A stretch of DNA of 64,000 bases from Arsukibacterium indicum (lineage in GTDB: Bacteria; Pseudomonadota; Gammaproteobacteria; Enterobacterales; Alteromonadaceae). Positions 25,680-35,575 of this stretch are shown piece by piece. The notes beneath the pieces are model-generated. The model saw only the letters and a program-made list of their open reading frames with translations, searched no databases and was not told the DNA's origin. The stretch is taken from positions 1 to 64,000 of the forward strand of contig NZ_JAHRID010000003.1 of the NCBI RefSeq assembly GCF_019100565.1, read 5' to 3'. The position numbers and the translations under genes are program-made. The first letter of the stretch is position 1; each line of letters begins with the position of its first letter.

Positions 25680-27484
25680 GACACCACCACTTCTCTGAAC
25701 ATACCCGCATCCATATGGAACAATAAATGACAATGCCAGGCCCAGCGCCCGACATCATGCGGCGTGGTTAAAAAGCTGATGCGCTGCGCCGGTTGCACCG
25801 GAATGGTATGGCGGCGTACCTGTACGGCACCGTTGTCACTTTCCAGATCACTCCACATACCGTGCAAATGCATCGGGTGGGTCATCATGGTGTCGTTTTG
25901 CAAGATCACCCGGATACGCTGATTGTGCTTCATATGCACCGGTGTGCTTTTACTGAACTCTAAGCCATCGAATGACCAGGTGTAGCGCTCCATATTGCCG
26001 GTCAGATGCAGCTCAATTTCCGCCTCCGGGCCGCCCGGCTCAATAATACCGTCCAGCGAATGTAAATCGGCCAGGGTCAGCGCGCGCCGCCCGGTATTGC
26101 GCAAACCAATACCCGGATCGTCCAGGTTGGTTCTTGGCATATCCACCCGCATATCCACCGACGGGCCATACTCGGTGCTGGCATGACGCACAGTTGAACT
26201 GGCTTTGGCATAAGGCACCGCCGGGCCATGCTGACTGTGATCGATAGCCATAGCACCATGCTGGCTATGATCCATACTGCTGTGATCTGCAGCATCGTGA
26301 GCCATACCGCTATGACCGCCGGTATTGCCATGGTTCATATTGCCCATCATGTCAGCCATCGTCAGCCATTCCACCGGATCCAGCGCCGGCACAGGCGCAT
26401 GCAAGCCCTCAGCCACGGCCAGGGTACCGCGGGCATAGCCACTGCGGTCCATACTCTGGGCAAAAATGGTGTAGGCATCCGCTTGCGGCGATACGACAAC
26501 ATCATAGGTTTCGCCCGGGCCAAAGCGGAACTCATCCACCGTTACCGGGTGCACATTCTGGCCGTCAGCCTGCACCACAGTCATTTTAAGCTCGGGAATA
26601 CGCACATCAAAAAAGCTGTTGCTGGAGCCATTGATAAAACGCAGCCGCACACGCTCACCGCGCTTAAATAAGCCGTGCCAGTTTGCCAGCGGCGAACTGC
26701 CATTCATTAAATACGTAAAAGTGGCCGCGGAGATATCCGCCAAATCGGTGGGGTTCATCCGCATTTGCTGCCACATCTGGCGTTTCGCCAGTGCCGCGTC
26801 CAGCCCTCTGTCAGTGATATCGCGCAGCATGTCCTGCACCGTTGGCTGATTAAAATTATACAAATCACTTTGTACTTTTAATTTGCGAAACACAGTGTGT
26901 GGATCTTCATCGGTCCAGTCAGATAGTTGCACCACATATTCGCGGTCAGCTTGGATAATATCCTGCTCTTTTGGCTCAATGATCAGCGCGCCATACATGC
27001 CGGTCATTTCCTGAAAGCCACTGTGCGAGTGATACCAGTAAGTACCGCTTTGCTTTAGCGTAAAACGATAGACAAAGGTTTCACCGGGCATAATGCCTCT
27101 GAAGCTCATGCCGGGTACGCCGTCCATCTGGTAGGGTAAAATAATACCGTGCCAGTGAATTGAGCTGGGCACCGACAAGGTATTGGTTACCCGTATGGTG
27201 ACCTCATCGCCTTCGCGCAAGCGTAAGGTCGGTGCCGGTATCGAACCATTGATGGTGGTGGCTTTACGGACCACGCCGGTAAAATTTACCAGCGCTTCGC
27301 CGATGGTTAAATCAATCACGTTACCGCTGAGCTCAGTGGCATAGCCGGTAAAGGCATTATCTTTAAAGGCGCTACCCGCCCTGACGATATGCGGAAAAGT
27401 GGCCAGCACGCCGCCCACCGCCAGCCCCTGCACAAACCGGCGCCGTGAAACCGATACCGGCATCATGGTGTTAGCCTTTATCAT
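25676..27484 (-). CDS. copA: Periplasmic multicopper oxidase CopA/PcoA
   Basis: About 602 residues from the ATG at 27484, with a GGAGG site. A twin-arginine signal (SRRRFVQGLAVGG) indicates folded export. All four copper-site motifs of multicopper oxidases are present: SIHWHG, YWYHSHSGFQ, THPMHLHGMW and WHCHLLFHMDAGM. A Met/His-rich insert (GHSGMAHDAADHSSMDHSQHG) lies in the middle, as in PcoA. It oxidises Cu(I) to the less toxic Cu(II) in the periplasm. It is the first gene of the leftward copABCD block, divergent from copRS. Confidence 0.93.
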   Translation of the reverse strand: MIKANTMMPVSVSRRRFVQGLAVGGVLATFPHIVRAGSAFKDNAFTGYATELSGNVIDLTIGEALVNFTGVVRKATTINGSIPAPTLRLREGDEVTIRVTNTLSVPSSIHWHGIILPYQMDGVPGMSFRGIMPGETFVYRFTLKQSGTYWYHSHSGFQEMTGMYGALIIEPKEQDIIQADREYVVQLSDWTDEDPHTVFRKLKVQSDLYNFNQPTVQDMLRDITDRGLDAALAKRQMWQQMRMNPTDLADISAATFTYLMNGSSPLANWHGLFKRGERVRLRFINGSSNSFFDVRIPELKMTVVQADGQNVHPVTVDEFRFGPGETYDVVVSPQADAYTIFAQSMDRSGYARGTLAVAEGLHAPVPALDPVEWLTMADMMGNMNHGNTGGHSGMAHDAADHSSMDHSQHGAMAIDHSQHGPAVPYAKASSTVRHASTEYGPSVDMRVDMPRTNLDDPGIGLRNTGRRALTLADLHSLDGIIEPGGPEAEIELHLTGNMERYTWSFDGLEFSKSTPVHMKHNQRIRVILQNDTMMTHPMHLHGMWSDLESDNGAVQVRRHTIPVQPAQRISFLTTPHDVGRWAWHCHLLFHMDAGMFREVVVS

Positions 27485-27554
27485 CTGCAACCTCCAATAC
27501 TCTCTATATGCGTAGCAGTGTAGAGGACGAAACTGTCAGCAGCATGACCTGAAC

Positions 27555-27570
27555 ATGACAAAGTTGTAAT
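27555..27570. promoter_or_regulatory. Cop/Cus box-like operator between copA and copR
   Basis: ATGACAAAGTTGTAAT resembles the CusR/PcoR/CopR box (ATGACAA-2-TTGTCAT type), with imperfect right-arm symmetry. A wider CATGACA/TGTCATG inverted pair lies at 27554-27560 and 27576-27582. It sits in the divergent region between the oxidase gene and the response regulator, where autoregulation and activation of copABCD would be expected. No binding data; assigned by likeness and position. Confidence 0.65.
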
Positions 27571-27639
27571 CTTGCTGTCATGTTGCTGTTTGGCGGTTTA
27601 TGGCCTAATACTGCCAAAGCTATGTTTGGAGATGACAAG

Positions 27640-28326
27640 ATGCGTTTGCTGATTGTGGAAGATGAACAAAAAACCGGCGACTATCTGAAGCAAGGCCTGA
27701 GCGAAGCCGGTTTTCAGGTGTCACTGGTCAGAAATGGCCTGGACGGTCATCATCTGGCGATGACAGAAGATTTCGATTTAATCATGCTGGATGTGATGCT
27801 GCCGGACGTCAGCGGCTTACGCATTGTGCAGGCGCTAAGAGAAAACCATAACCACACGCCGGTACTGTTTCTGTCGGCCCGCGACAGTGTCGACGACCGG
27901 GTAAAAGGCCTGGAGCTTGGCGCCGACGACTACCTGATCAAACCCTTTGCTTTCTCTGAAGTGCTGGCCCGGGTCAGAACCCTGCTACGGCGTGGTCAGG
28001 CCGTACCGCAGTCAGAATTATTGCAGGTCGCCGATTTACAACTGGATATCGCCAAGCGTAAAGCCAGCCGCAGCGGCGCCAAAATAACATTGAGTAATCA
28101 GGAATTTAGCTTGCTTGAGCTGCTGATGCGCCGCCGCGGCGAAGTACTGCCACGCTCGCTTATCGCCTCGCAGGTGTGGGATATGAATTTTGACAGCGAC
28201 ACCAATGTTATCGATGTAGCTATCCGCCGCTTGCGCGCCAAAATTGATGATGGCTTTGCGGCAAAACTGATCCACACCGTGCGCGGTATGGGCTATAAAC
28301 TGGACGATGAGCAAACTGATGGATAA
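27640..28326 (+). CDS. copR: Copper response regulator CopR/CusR
   Basis: A 228-residue OmpR-family regulator from the ATG at 27640, where [10 protein letters not shown] gives the normal receiver start and TTTGGAG lies upstream. The receiver phospho-acceptor is Asp51 ([10 protein letters not shown]), the switch Lys is in [12 protein letters not shown], and the C-terminal winged helix ends RGMGYKLD. It controls the divergent copABCD genes and itself with the overlapping sensor kinase. Family assignment is firm; copper as the signal is inferred from context. Confidence 0.9.
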   Translation: MRLLIVEDEQKTGDYLKQGLSEAGFQVSLVRNGLDGHHLAMTEDFDLIMLDVMLPDVSGLRIVQALRENHNHTPVLFLSARDSVDDRVKGLELGADDYLIKPFAFSEVLARVRTLLRRGQAVPQSELLQVADLQLDIAKRKASRSGAKITLSNQEFSLLELLMRRRGEVLPRSLIASQVWDMNFDSDTNVIDVAIRRLRAKIDDGFAAKLIHTVRGMGYKLDDEQTDG

Positions 28327-29713
28327 AGCTGGCAAACGCCCCCTGTCGATCACCGTTCGCGTGGTACTTTTTGTCGCGCTAACCATTTCGATTTGCCTGT
28401 TCTTCGTGCAGCAATTACTGCTCAGCTCAGTCGAACATCACTTTATCGAGCAGGATGTCGACGAATTAGCTGTGATCCTGCATGCGGTTGAGCACACGAT
28501 GACTGCCGGGCAGAACGGCCAGCAACAGCCGGCACAGACGCTGGCCAAAGCGGTATCGGGCCATCACGGTGTTTACTATCAGGTGATGGATAGCCAGAAC
28601 CGCTTACTGTACCGCAATGCCGACGTTGACTTAAGCCTGCTGGCTGCCAACACCCCGGCCAGCGCCGACTACAATGCCAAAACCATCCACCACTGGCAGC
28701 TGGACGGCAAAGCCTATCGCGGTGTGTTTAGCCGCCTGACCACGGCAGATCAGCACTATAAGGTAATTGCTGCTATTGATATCAGTTTTCATACCCATTT
28801 CTTGGCGCAGTTACAGCGTAGCCTGGGGCTGATTTTACTTGGCTCCGCCCTGCTTACTCTACTGGCGGCCTGGCTTGCAGTGCACCAGGGGCTAAACCCA
28901 CTTCGGGGTTTAAGCGCGCAAATGCGTGATATTCAAACCAATAAACTGGATATTCGCTTATCACCGGGCGAGGTCCCGGCCGAGCTGCGGCATATGGTGC
29001 AGTCTTTTAATCTGATGTTAGACCGGCTGGAGCAAGGGTTTACCAAGCTGTCGCACTTTAGTGCCGATATTGCGCATGAGCTACGAACACCGCTGACCAA
29101 TATGATCACGCAAACCCAGGTTAGTTTATCGCGCGCGCGCAGCGCCGACGAGTACCAGAATCTGCTGTTCTCCAATCTGGAGGAGCTGGAGCGGCTGAAT
29201 AAAATGATAAGCGATATGTTGTGGTTAGCGAAAAGCCAGAACGGTTTACTCACACTGCAAAAGCAAACGTTAAATCTGGCGGACGAAATTCAGGCGATTT
29301 TTGACTTTTTTGAAGCCCTTGCTGAAGAGTCTGGTGTTAGTTTGCATTTTTCCGGTCCGGTAATTTTGGTGCAGGCTGATCGCACCTTACTGCGACATGC
29401 TTTAACCAATCTGCTGTCAAACGCATTGAGATACACTGCTCAGAGCCAAAACATTACAGTAACAACAGCACTGGCATCACCAGACTCGATCACTATCAGC
29501 GTCGAAAATCCTGGACCGCCTATTCCTCCGGAACATTTACCGTATTTATTTGAGCGCTTTTATCGTGCAGATCAATCAAGGCAACGGCATAGTGAAGGTG
29601 CCGGTTTAGGGTTGGCTATTACCAAAGCCATTGTGGAAGCACACGAAGGACAAATTAATGTCGAATCAGATCTGGAGAGCACGCGTTTTGTGATCAGTCT
29701 TAAAACAGCCTGA
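28307..29713 (+). CDS. copS: Copper sensor histidine kinase CopS/CusS
   Basis: A 468-residue heavy-metal sensor kinase of the CusS type. It has two membrane helices (around residues 16-36 and 160-185) bracketing a periplasmic sensor domain, a HAMP segment, the H-box [16 protein letters not shown], and the N, F and G boxes ending [21 protein letters not shown]. The start overlaps the end of copR by 20 bases, so the pair is translationally coupled. It phosphorylates CopR when periplasmic copper rises. Confidence 0.9.
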   Translation: MSKLMDKAGKRPLSITVRVVLFVALTISICLFFVQQLLLSSVEHHFIEQDVDELAVILHAVEHTMTAGQNGQQQPAQTLAKAVSGHHGVYYQVMDSQNRLLYRNADVDLSLLAANTPASADYNAKTIHHWQLDGKAYRGVFSRLTTADQHYKVIAAIDISFHTHFLAQLQRSLGLILLGSALLTLLAAWLAVHQGLNPLRGLSAQMRDIQTNKLDIRLSPGEVPAELRHMVQSFNLMLDRLEQGFTKLSHFSADIAHELRTPLTNMITQTQVSLSRARSADEYQNLLFSNLEELERLNKMISDMLWLAKSQNGLLTLQKQTLNLADEIQAIFDFFEALAEESGVSLHFSGPVILVQADRTLLRHALTNLLSNALRYTAQSQNITVTTALASPDSITISVENPGPPIPPEHLPYLFERFYRADQSRQRHSEGAGLGLAITKAIVEAHEGQINVESDLESTRFVISLKTA

Positions 29714-29732
29714 TCACAGCTTCAAAGTAAAA

Positions 29733-29764
29733 ACTGCGCGGAATCGTCCCACGCAGTTCCGTTT
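29733..29764. terminator. Bidirectional hairpin terminator between converging genes
   Basis: Arms AACTGCG and CGCAGTT, extended inward by GGA/TCC, form a hairpin in the 54-bp gap between the stops of copS (plus) and the ferredoxin-reductase gene (minus). A TTTT run follows on the plus side and T-rich sequence on the minus side. It probably ends both transcripts. Confidence 0.7.
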
Positions 29765-29767
29765 TAG

Positions 29768-31615
29768 CTAGCTAAATTCATCAAAGGCAATATTACTTTC
29801 TGGCACACCTTTGTCGCGCAGCAACCGAATAGTGTCATCCATTAAGCCTTTAGGCCCACACAAATAAAACTCAGGTTCACCTTGCTCAACCACATTCTGC
29901 CAGTTTAACGCCAGCACGTGCTGAGCATAGCCAGTCGCACCCAGCCAGCCTTTGTCCGGTCGTGACAACACCGGGTAGTAATGAAAATGCGGATACTGCT
30001 TCGCCAACTCATAAAAGTAATCAACGTAAATCACATCATTTTCGTTGCGAGCGCCGTAAAAGAAATGCAGCGGGCGTGGTGGCTTATCACCTTTATTATT
30101 CCGATGCAGTGCTAACTGTTCTTCGATCAGCGCTTTAAGTGGCGCCATGCCTGAACCTGCGCCAACCAGTACCATTGTCTTATCGCTACCGGGGCTAGCG
30201 TAAAACTCTTCAAAAGGCCCCAAGGCCTCAACCCGGTCGCCAATGCGTAAGTTACCCAGATAGTTCGAACCGATACCGGGTAGTACGGACGGGTTCTTAG
30301 CACTTTGTAGTTTAATGACAAACACTAACTCGTTTGTCGTATCATCTATGCCAGCCAAGGAATAGCTCCTGCTACAGGCACCGTGTTGATAGTTTAATCG
30401 GTCAATATGCTGCCAGTCCTGTTGTAGCAACTCAGGCACATCCAAGGGCACCGAACAGCCACTTGCCTCAGGGATAAAGAAGCGCATAAATGCACCAGCT
30501 TTATATCGCATAGGAATCTTCGATTGAGTAGTAAAGCGCAACTCTTTAATAAAAGGGCTTAAAAATTTACTGCTAACTAATTCCAACTGGTACTTCTTCG
30601 CATCAGTTATGTCCATTAATGTCATATGTTCAACATCATCACTGAAGTGCTGACAAGCCAACCGGTAACCCTGTTCTAGTTCGAAGGCACTAAAATGCTG
30701 CAGATCCGCGGCGGTAGATTTAACGTTTTGATTTATCATAATGCGGCATCGACCACAGGTACCACCACCGCCACAAGTTGAAGGCAAGATAATATTGTGC
30801 TCAACCAAACCATCTAATAAATTTTTATGATTGGAAAAAGCCACCTGTCCCAGACTTTTTTGGTTACGGTCAAATAACTTAACGGTGGTTTTGCGAGCAA
30901 ACAGCTTAATTTTATACTGGCCGCGTAGAGCCAGATCTATCGTCCAGACTAGACCTGTACCGCTAAGCCATAGGGCAATAAAGGCAAACACCATCATTAG
31001 CGCGCTATTAAAACTGCCTTCATTGGCATAATCCATAAAATGCAGTTTCAGGAAAAAGTCGGCCAGGCGTTTATCATCATCACTGTGACCGGCAATACGG
31101 CCTGAATCGGCCTCAACATAAACACTGGTGTTAATTTCATCGGCAAAGTTAACCTGCCACACAGGATTCTTTTGTTTGAGCAAATCGGAAATAGGTGGCT
31201 GCAGCAATGTTGCAGATACAATTTCTCCCGGCCCGTTATAGGATGCGCTGGCCAACTGTTTAGCAAAATCAACATCAAGCGTCACTGGCAAGCCTGTCCG
31301 CGCATCGACCAAACTATGTTTGTTGACAAAGTTAGCGTACAAACCGCGCTGATGGTTAAGCAAATAATAGGGCTTTTGCGCCAACTCAATTAAAGACAGT
31401 GTGGTGCTGGGTTTATATTGCCGTAACACATCGGCTGGTTCCTGCAACGTCAGCGTATTCCAGGCCAGCGACGGATGCTGATGCACTTTGTAAGTGTGTC
31501 CTGCCGCTTTGGTATGATCCATAAAGTTGAAGTACATGCCACTACCCAGCCAGATAAGAAACTGAATACCGACGATAACGGAGGCCCATTTATGGAGTTT
31601 TCTGACCATATTCAT
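29768..31615 (-). CDS. PepSY membrane protein fused to 2Fe-2S ferredoxin and FNR-type reductase
   Basis: A 615-residue three-part protein. Residues 1-235 are a PepSY-type module with N- and C-terminal membrane helices and a periplasmic domain. Residues 240-330 are a plant-type 2Fe-2S domain with ligands Cys281, Cys287, Cys290 and Cys321. Residues 335-615 are an FAD/NAD(P)H reductase with RSYSLAGI (flavin) and GAGSGMAPLKALIEE (nucleotide). The last two parts are laid out like NqrF. It probably moves electrons from NAD(P)H across the membrane to a periplasmic metal chelate. Its ATG overlaps the upstream PepSY gene. Confidence 0.87.
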   Translation of the reverse strand: MNMVRKLHKWASVIVGIQFLIWLGSGMYFNFMDHTKAAGHTYKVHQHPSLAWNTLTLQEPADVLRQYKPSTTLSLIELAQKPYYLLNHQRGLYANFVNKHSLVDARTGLPVTLDVDFAKQLASASYNGPGEIVSATLLQPPISDLLKQKNPVWQVNFADEINTSVYVEADSGRIAGHSDDDKRLADFFLKLHFMDYANEGSFNSALMMVFAFIALWLSGTGLVWTIDLALRGQYKIKLFARKTTVKLFDRNQKSLGQVAFSNHKNLLDGLVEHNIILPSTCGGGGTCGRCRIMINQNVKSTAADLQHFSAFELEQGYRLACQHFSDDVEHMTLMDITDAKKYQLELVSSKFLSPFIKELRFTTQSKIPMRYKAGAFMRFFIPEASGCSVPLDVPELLQQDWQHIDRLNYQHGACSRSYSLAGIDDTTNELVFVIKLQSAKNPSVLPGIGSNYLGNLRIGDRVEALGPFEEFYASPGSDKTMVLVGAGSGMAPLKALIEEQLALHRNNKGDKPPRPLHFFYGARNENDVIYVDYFYELAKQYPHFHYYPVLSRPDKGWLGATGYAQHVLALNWQNVVEQGEPEFYLCGPKGLMDDTIRLLRDKGVPESNIAFDEFS

Positions 31616-32370
31616 CGTGCTACTCCTGCTACGTGACTGTCATTGCTATCAGGAGCAAGTAATGCTTCGTCTGCTTTGCGAAACACGCGGAAATAGGCCA
31701 GTACCAGTCCAAGTACTGAAGCAAAAATGCCTAACATGGTGAACCAGAATAACAGGCTGTTATCAATATCTGCACCGTCATCATAATCCATCACATGAAA
31801 GCGGAACATCCAGTCAAACAGGCGCCAGAAACTATGCCGTTTGCCAACCAATAACCCCGTCTCAGCAGACACGTAAATTGCCGGGGCGCCGAAGTCCGAG
31901 AAATTTACCCGCCAAGCTGGCATGACCGCAGGATTGAGCTCAAACGGGGCGTTTTCACTTATCAGCTCAGCACTTTCGACTGTGCCTGCACCGCTATAAT
32001 AGAAGCGGGCGGCTTTTTCTGCCTGAGCCTGATCTAACGGCGGCATGACCTTACCGCTATTGGCATCAATGGCTAACTTTTGTTCTTCCAGTGTAAAACG
32101 ATATACAACCTTATCCAGATAACGCCCCAAGGAAATGGCTTTTGCCTGCGGATAGTGTTGTAACAAACTTTGCAGTGAGTAGGTGACTTGCTGTGGATCG
32201 ATTTTATCCTGTTCATTATTAACCAAAGTATCGCCATGGATATAATCAATATCAAAAAACACCATATAGGCCCCGGTTACCGACCAAACCATAAACTGCA
32301 GGCCAATAAACGCCATCAGCCATTTATGGTATTTTCTGCTGATTTTCAGCAGCCGCATTGATTTATTCAT
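31612..32370 (-). CDS. PepSY-domain membrane protein
   Basis: A 252-residue protein with a membrane helix near the N-terminus (WLMAFIGLQFMVWSVTGAYM), a periplasmic PepSY-like region, and a second helix at about 205-230 followed by a short cytosolic tail. Layout and motifs (MPAWRVNFSDFGAPAIYVSAETG, FRFHVMDYDDG) mirror the N-terminal module of the next gene, so the two are paralogous and may pair in the membrane. The family includes subunits of siderophore-reducing complexes. Translation is coupled through an ATGA overlap. Confidence 0.8.
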   Translation of the reverse strand: MNKSMRLLKISRKYHKWLMAFIGLQFMVWSVTGAYMVFFDIDYIHGDTLVNNEQDKIDPQQVTYSLQSLLQHYPQAKAISLGRYLDKVVYRFTLEEQKLAIDANSGKVMPPLDQAQAEKAARFYYSGAGTVESAELISENAPFELNPAVMPAWRVNFSDFGAPAIYVSAETGLLVGKRHSFWRLFDWMFRFHVMDYDDGADIDNSLLFWFTMLGIFASVLGLVLAYFRVFRKADEALLAPDSNDSHVAGVAR

Positions 32371-32471
32371 TATCAGCCCTCTAGTGCGGCTGGTTCACAC
32401 AGCAGCTTAGTAACTGCACATGAAACCATTCGTTCCGTTCAACTCATTGATTTTTACTATTGAATAAAGTA

Positions 32472-32514
32472 AGCACCTGAGTGGAATGGTATACAAGCAT
32501 TCCACTCAGGTGCT
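32472..32514 (-). terminator. Strong 17-bp perfect hairpin after the receptor gene
   Basis: Arms at 32472-32488 and 32498-32514 (AGCACCTGAGTGGAATG and its complement) pair perfectly around a 9-base loop, 16 bases beyond the TonB receptor stop codon. On the minus strand it is followed by moderately T-rich sequence. It could terminate or attenuate the transcript before the PepSY genes, or protect the receptor mRNA from 3' decay. Confidence 0.7.
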
Positions 32515-32530
32515 ACCGGTTAACAATGAC

Positions 32531-35206
32531 TTAGAACTGGTAGGTGGCGCGGATGAAGCCGCGGCGTCCTAAAAGATCATATGTCATAACGTCAGTGTTG
32601 GCATCGTTCCATGACGTCAGATACGGTGCTTTTTTGTCGAAAATGTTGTCGACACCCAGGCTAAATGTTAACGCATCACTGTAGTACCATGAAGCTGATA
32701 TATCGGAATAGGTAACTGAACCGACAGATTTACCAAGTGGGTCGGAATCAGTACCATTGACATCATCTGCACTGCCGATATAACGCAAGGAATAGCTTGC
32801 TGACCAGTCATCTGTCATCACGCTGTAGCTAAAATTACTACGCCATTCAGTGTAACTTCCTTGGTCCTCAGTAATAAAACCTACTTTGTCGATAGTAGGT
32901 TGGCCTTGGAATGGAGTGCTTTCATGTTTTAGCAAACGGGTGATGTCTAAAGTCGCTCGGCTGCTCAAACCAAAAAGGTTAAATTTGTATACCGTGTTAA
33001 GGTCAACACCGCTGACAGTTTCTACCGCAGCATTCACCGGGCGCTGATTCAACTCATTAACCTGGTGAGTTACCGGATGCCGGGTAAAGGTATCGCAGAA
33101 CTTCGCGTTACCGATAGGGTCTTCATAGCATAACCGCAGCATATCGGAACCATTAACAGATGTAATAGCTTCGTCGATTCTAATATCGAAGTAATCTATC
33201 GTCGCAGAAAAACCTTCAAGGAATTCAGGCTGCCACACGATACCTACTGTGGTAGTGTCAGCCGTTTCCGGTTCCAGTTTGGGGTTGCCGCCAACACTGG
33301 TCAGAATTGTCGTGCCGTCCTGTACAAAATCTGCGGGTACACCTGCCGCCTGGCAGTTTGTAGCTATCGCGCCGGTAGCATTTTCACAAGGGTCTATCGT
33401 GCGTAGGTTTTCGCCATTGGTACCGCCGAAGAGCTCAGTAATCACTGGTGCACGAAACGCTGTTGAACGCACAGCACGCAGCATCAGGCTGTCGTTCACA
33501 CTCCATGTTAAACCCATTTTGTAAGTCGTTTCCGCGCCTGCTGTGTTGTAATCGGAGTATCGTGCAGCTAGTTCAACTGATAACTGTTTAACCAAAAACT
33601 CATTGGCCAGCAGAGGGACGGATAACTCACCAAAAATTTCATTGACATCATAACTTCCGCTGATGGGATCCTCTAATCCGTTACGCAGTACCGTGGAATC
33701 GGGATCTCGCCATCCTTTTTCTGTTCGACTTTCAGCACCGATAGCAAAACCTAGACCGCCTGCTGGTAGCTCATATAAATAACCATTCATATTTGCAGAC
33801 CAGACACGCATTTCATTGCCACCGGTTCCTTCACGGCGGTATTTTACGTAATCAATAACGTCTTGCGTCAGCTCGTTTTTCCCGAACCAGTCACCACAAG
33901 GAATACCATTGCTGTTGTCATAGGTGCAAATGCTATCATCTAAAGTTTGTGCAGCTCGGTCTGGGTCAATATCAAAGGTCCAGCCATCAGTACCAGTATT
34001 GCGGCCATAGTTATAAGATAAGTCCCACTCCCAGCCATTGCTTAATACACCGGTTAGCCCCGTTACAACCCGAACAGTATTAGTTTCCTGGAAAAAATAA
34101 GGCGCGCCCAGTTCGGTATTACGCCGACGTAAAAACTCTAGATCCTGACCGGTAGGGTTGTATTGAAAATCGGCATCGACTTTGATACCAGCGAAACCAT
34201 TCCTCGGTGTAACGATTTGCTCCCCCTGCCGGTTAGCGTAACTTGCTTCTACAAACAGCTGCACCGAGTCATTAATGTTGTAGTTAGCAAAGCTGGATAT
34301 ATTTATCCGCTCCATTGGGCTGACAGCATTGAGATAAGGAATGGAGTTAAAACTGTGTATTGCACCGTTGTAAGGGCCATAGTTGTTACCGTTCGTGGCG
34401 GTATCTGGATCCAAGTTAAACTGAACCTGAGTTCCGTCAGCCAATAACGCACGACCACCTTCGCTGGTGGTGCTGCCAAAACACTCAAAAGTGCCATCTT
34501 CTGTACCGTACTTTGAGCATGCAATACGATCAGATTGACGCACCGCAGACGTGTTGTTGTAACTCAAATTTACAACCACATTACCCTTGTCAAATTCGCC
34601 GCCCAGTGTCAGGCTCAAATCCTGATTTTCAGCATCGCCCTTATCCGACATACCAGCCTTCACGTTTAGCTCAGCGCCGCTGAACTCTTTTTTGGTGATT
34701 ATATTCACCACACCGGCCACCGCATCGGCACCATATACAGCCGATGCGCCGTCTTTTAAAACTTCAATTCGCTCAATCATTGATGTCGGGATCATATTCA
34801 AATCGACCGAACTATTGGCACCAGTGCCTCCGCCGACGACGCGACGGCCATTTAACAATACCAGAGTACGCTTAATACCCAGGCCACGTAAATTGACCTG
34901 CGCGGTACCATAACCACCACTGGTCCAGTAAGCGTTGGTAGCGTTACCAGCCACACCAGCTGAAAAAGACATTTCCTGCAGCAGGTTTTCTACATTAGTA
35001 ATACCTGATGCACTGATATCAGCTGAGGATATAACCGATACTGGACTAGCTGTTTCAATATCGGTACGTTTAATTTTTGAGCCGGTAATTTGAATACGTT
35101 CAACTGGCTCACTGTCTTGCGCCTTCGCTTGCGTGGAAACCGCCACCGCACCGGCCATCAACATCGCGGTATATACACGACTAGGCGTCATATTTATTGC
35201 TGTCAT
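32531..35206 (-). CDS. TonB-dependent outer-membrane receptor
   Basis: An 891-residue receptor. The signal peptide ends STQAKAQ; the plug starts at PVERIQITGSKIKRTDIETASPV and contains the conserved VLLNGRRV and VEVLKDGASAVYGADAVAGVVNI motifs; a 22-strand-type barrel follows, ending LLGRRGFIRATYQF with a terminal Phe. The plug has the form common in large Alteromonadales receptor families. The substrate cannot be read from sequence. The downstream PepSY reductase genes suggest a metal chelate or siderophore, and the divergent regulator suggests induction by a small metabolite. Confidence 0.9.
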   Translation of the reverse strand: MTAINMTPSRVYTAMLMAGAVAVSTQAKAQDSEPVERIQITGSKIKRTDIETASPVSVISSADISASGITNVENLLQEMSFSAGVAGNATNAYWTSGGYGTAQVNLRGLGIKRTLVLLNGRRVVGGGTGANSSVDLNMIPTSMIERIEVLKDGASAVYGADAVAGVVNIITKKEFSGAELNVKAGMSDKGDAENQDLSLTLGGEFDKGNVVVNLSYNNTSAVRQSDRIACSKYGTEDGTFECFGSTTSEGGRALLADGTQVQFNLDPDTATNGNNYGPYNGAIHSFNSIPYLNAVSPMERINISSFANYNINDSVQLFVEASYANRQGEQIVTPRNGFAGIKVDADFQYNPTGQDLEFLRRRNTELGAPYFFQETNTVRVVTGLTGVLSNGWEWDLSYNYGRNTGTDGWTFDIDPDRAAQTLDDSICTYDNSNGIPCGDWFGKNELTQDVIDYVKYRREGTGGNEMRVWSANMNGYLYELPAGGLGFAIGAESRTEKGWRDPDSTVLRNGLEDPISGSYDVNEIFGELSVPLLANEFLVKQLSVELAARYSDYNTAGAETTYKMGLTWSVNDSLMLRAVRSTAFRAPVITELFGGTNGENLRTIDPCENATGAIATNCQAAGVPADFVQDGTTILTSVGGNPKLEPETADTTTVGIVWQPEFLEGFSATIDYFDIRIDEAITSVNGSDMLRLCYEDPIGNAKFCDTFTRHPVTHQVNELNQRPVNAAVETVSGVDLNTVYKFNLFGLSSRATLDITRLLKHESTPFQGQPTIDKVGFITEDQGSYTEWRSNFSYSVMTDDWSASYSLRYIGSADDVNGTDSDPLGKSVGSVTYSDISASWYYSDALTFSLGVDNIFDKKAPYLTSWNDANTDVMTYDLLGRRGFIRATYQF

Positions 35207-35278
35207 TGAATGTTCTCCTGAGTAGCATTTGTACCAGCTGAAGCCGGAATTTATTATAAAGTCGCTGCTTGCTCAATT

Positions 35279-35307
35279 GTTATACAACAGCATACCGGTA
35301 TATACAA
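35279..35307 (-). promoter_or_regulatory. Receptor promoter with HutC-like operator in the -35 region
   Basis: On the minus strand, -35 TTGTAT (35302-35307), a 17-bp spacer and -10 TATAAC (35279-35284) point into the TonB receptor gene. GGTATATACA at 35297-35306 overlaps the -35 and resembles the palindromic TGTATATACA sites of GntR/HutC regulators. A TATAAT at about 35255 is an alternative -10. Confidence 0.55.
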
Positions 35308-35370
35308 CGGCAGTTTTGAAATTAATTTTCTAAGATTGCCTTGGTGAATACCGATTGAGTTGATTAAAAA

Positions 35371-35398
35371 TTGACAGCGTAGCCGCGTGGTATATACT
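35371..35398 (+). promoter_or_regulatory. Regulator promoter with overlapping HutC-like operator
   Basis: TTGACA (35371-35376), a 16-bp spacer and TATACT (35393-35398) form a near-consensus plus-strand promoter. GGTATATACT at 35389-35398 covers the -10 and matches the site in the receptor promoter. This suggests that the UTRA-domain regulator represses itself and the divergent receptor. The rest of the 35207-35575 gap shows no gene. Confidence 0.6.
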
Positions 35399-35575
35399 GG
35401 CACAGTGTTGCTGACATGTAACTTGTGCGAAACGCCCATTTAGCACCGATCAAACGTGGAAAATCTGTTGGCGGAAGTGCAACCCAGTATAAAATTACCG
35501 TTCATGCATTGAGGTGTAATGGTATAGCTGTATATCCACTTCAAACTTATTGTTAATAGGTAATATGGACATTGC

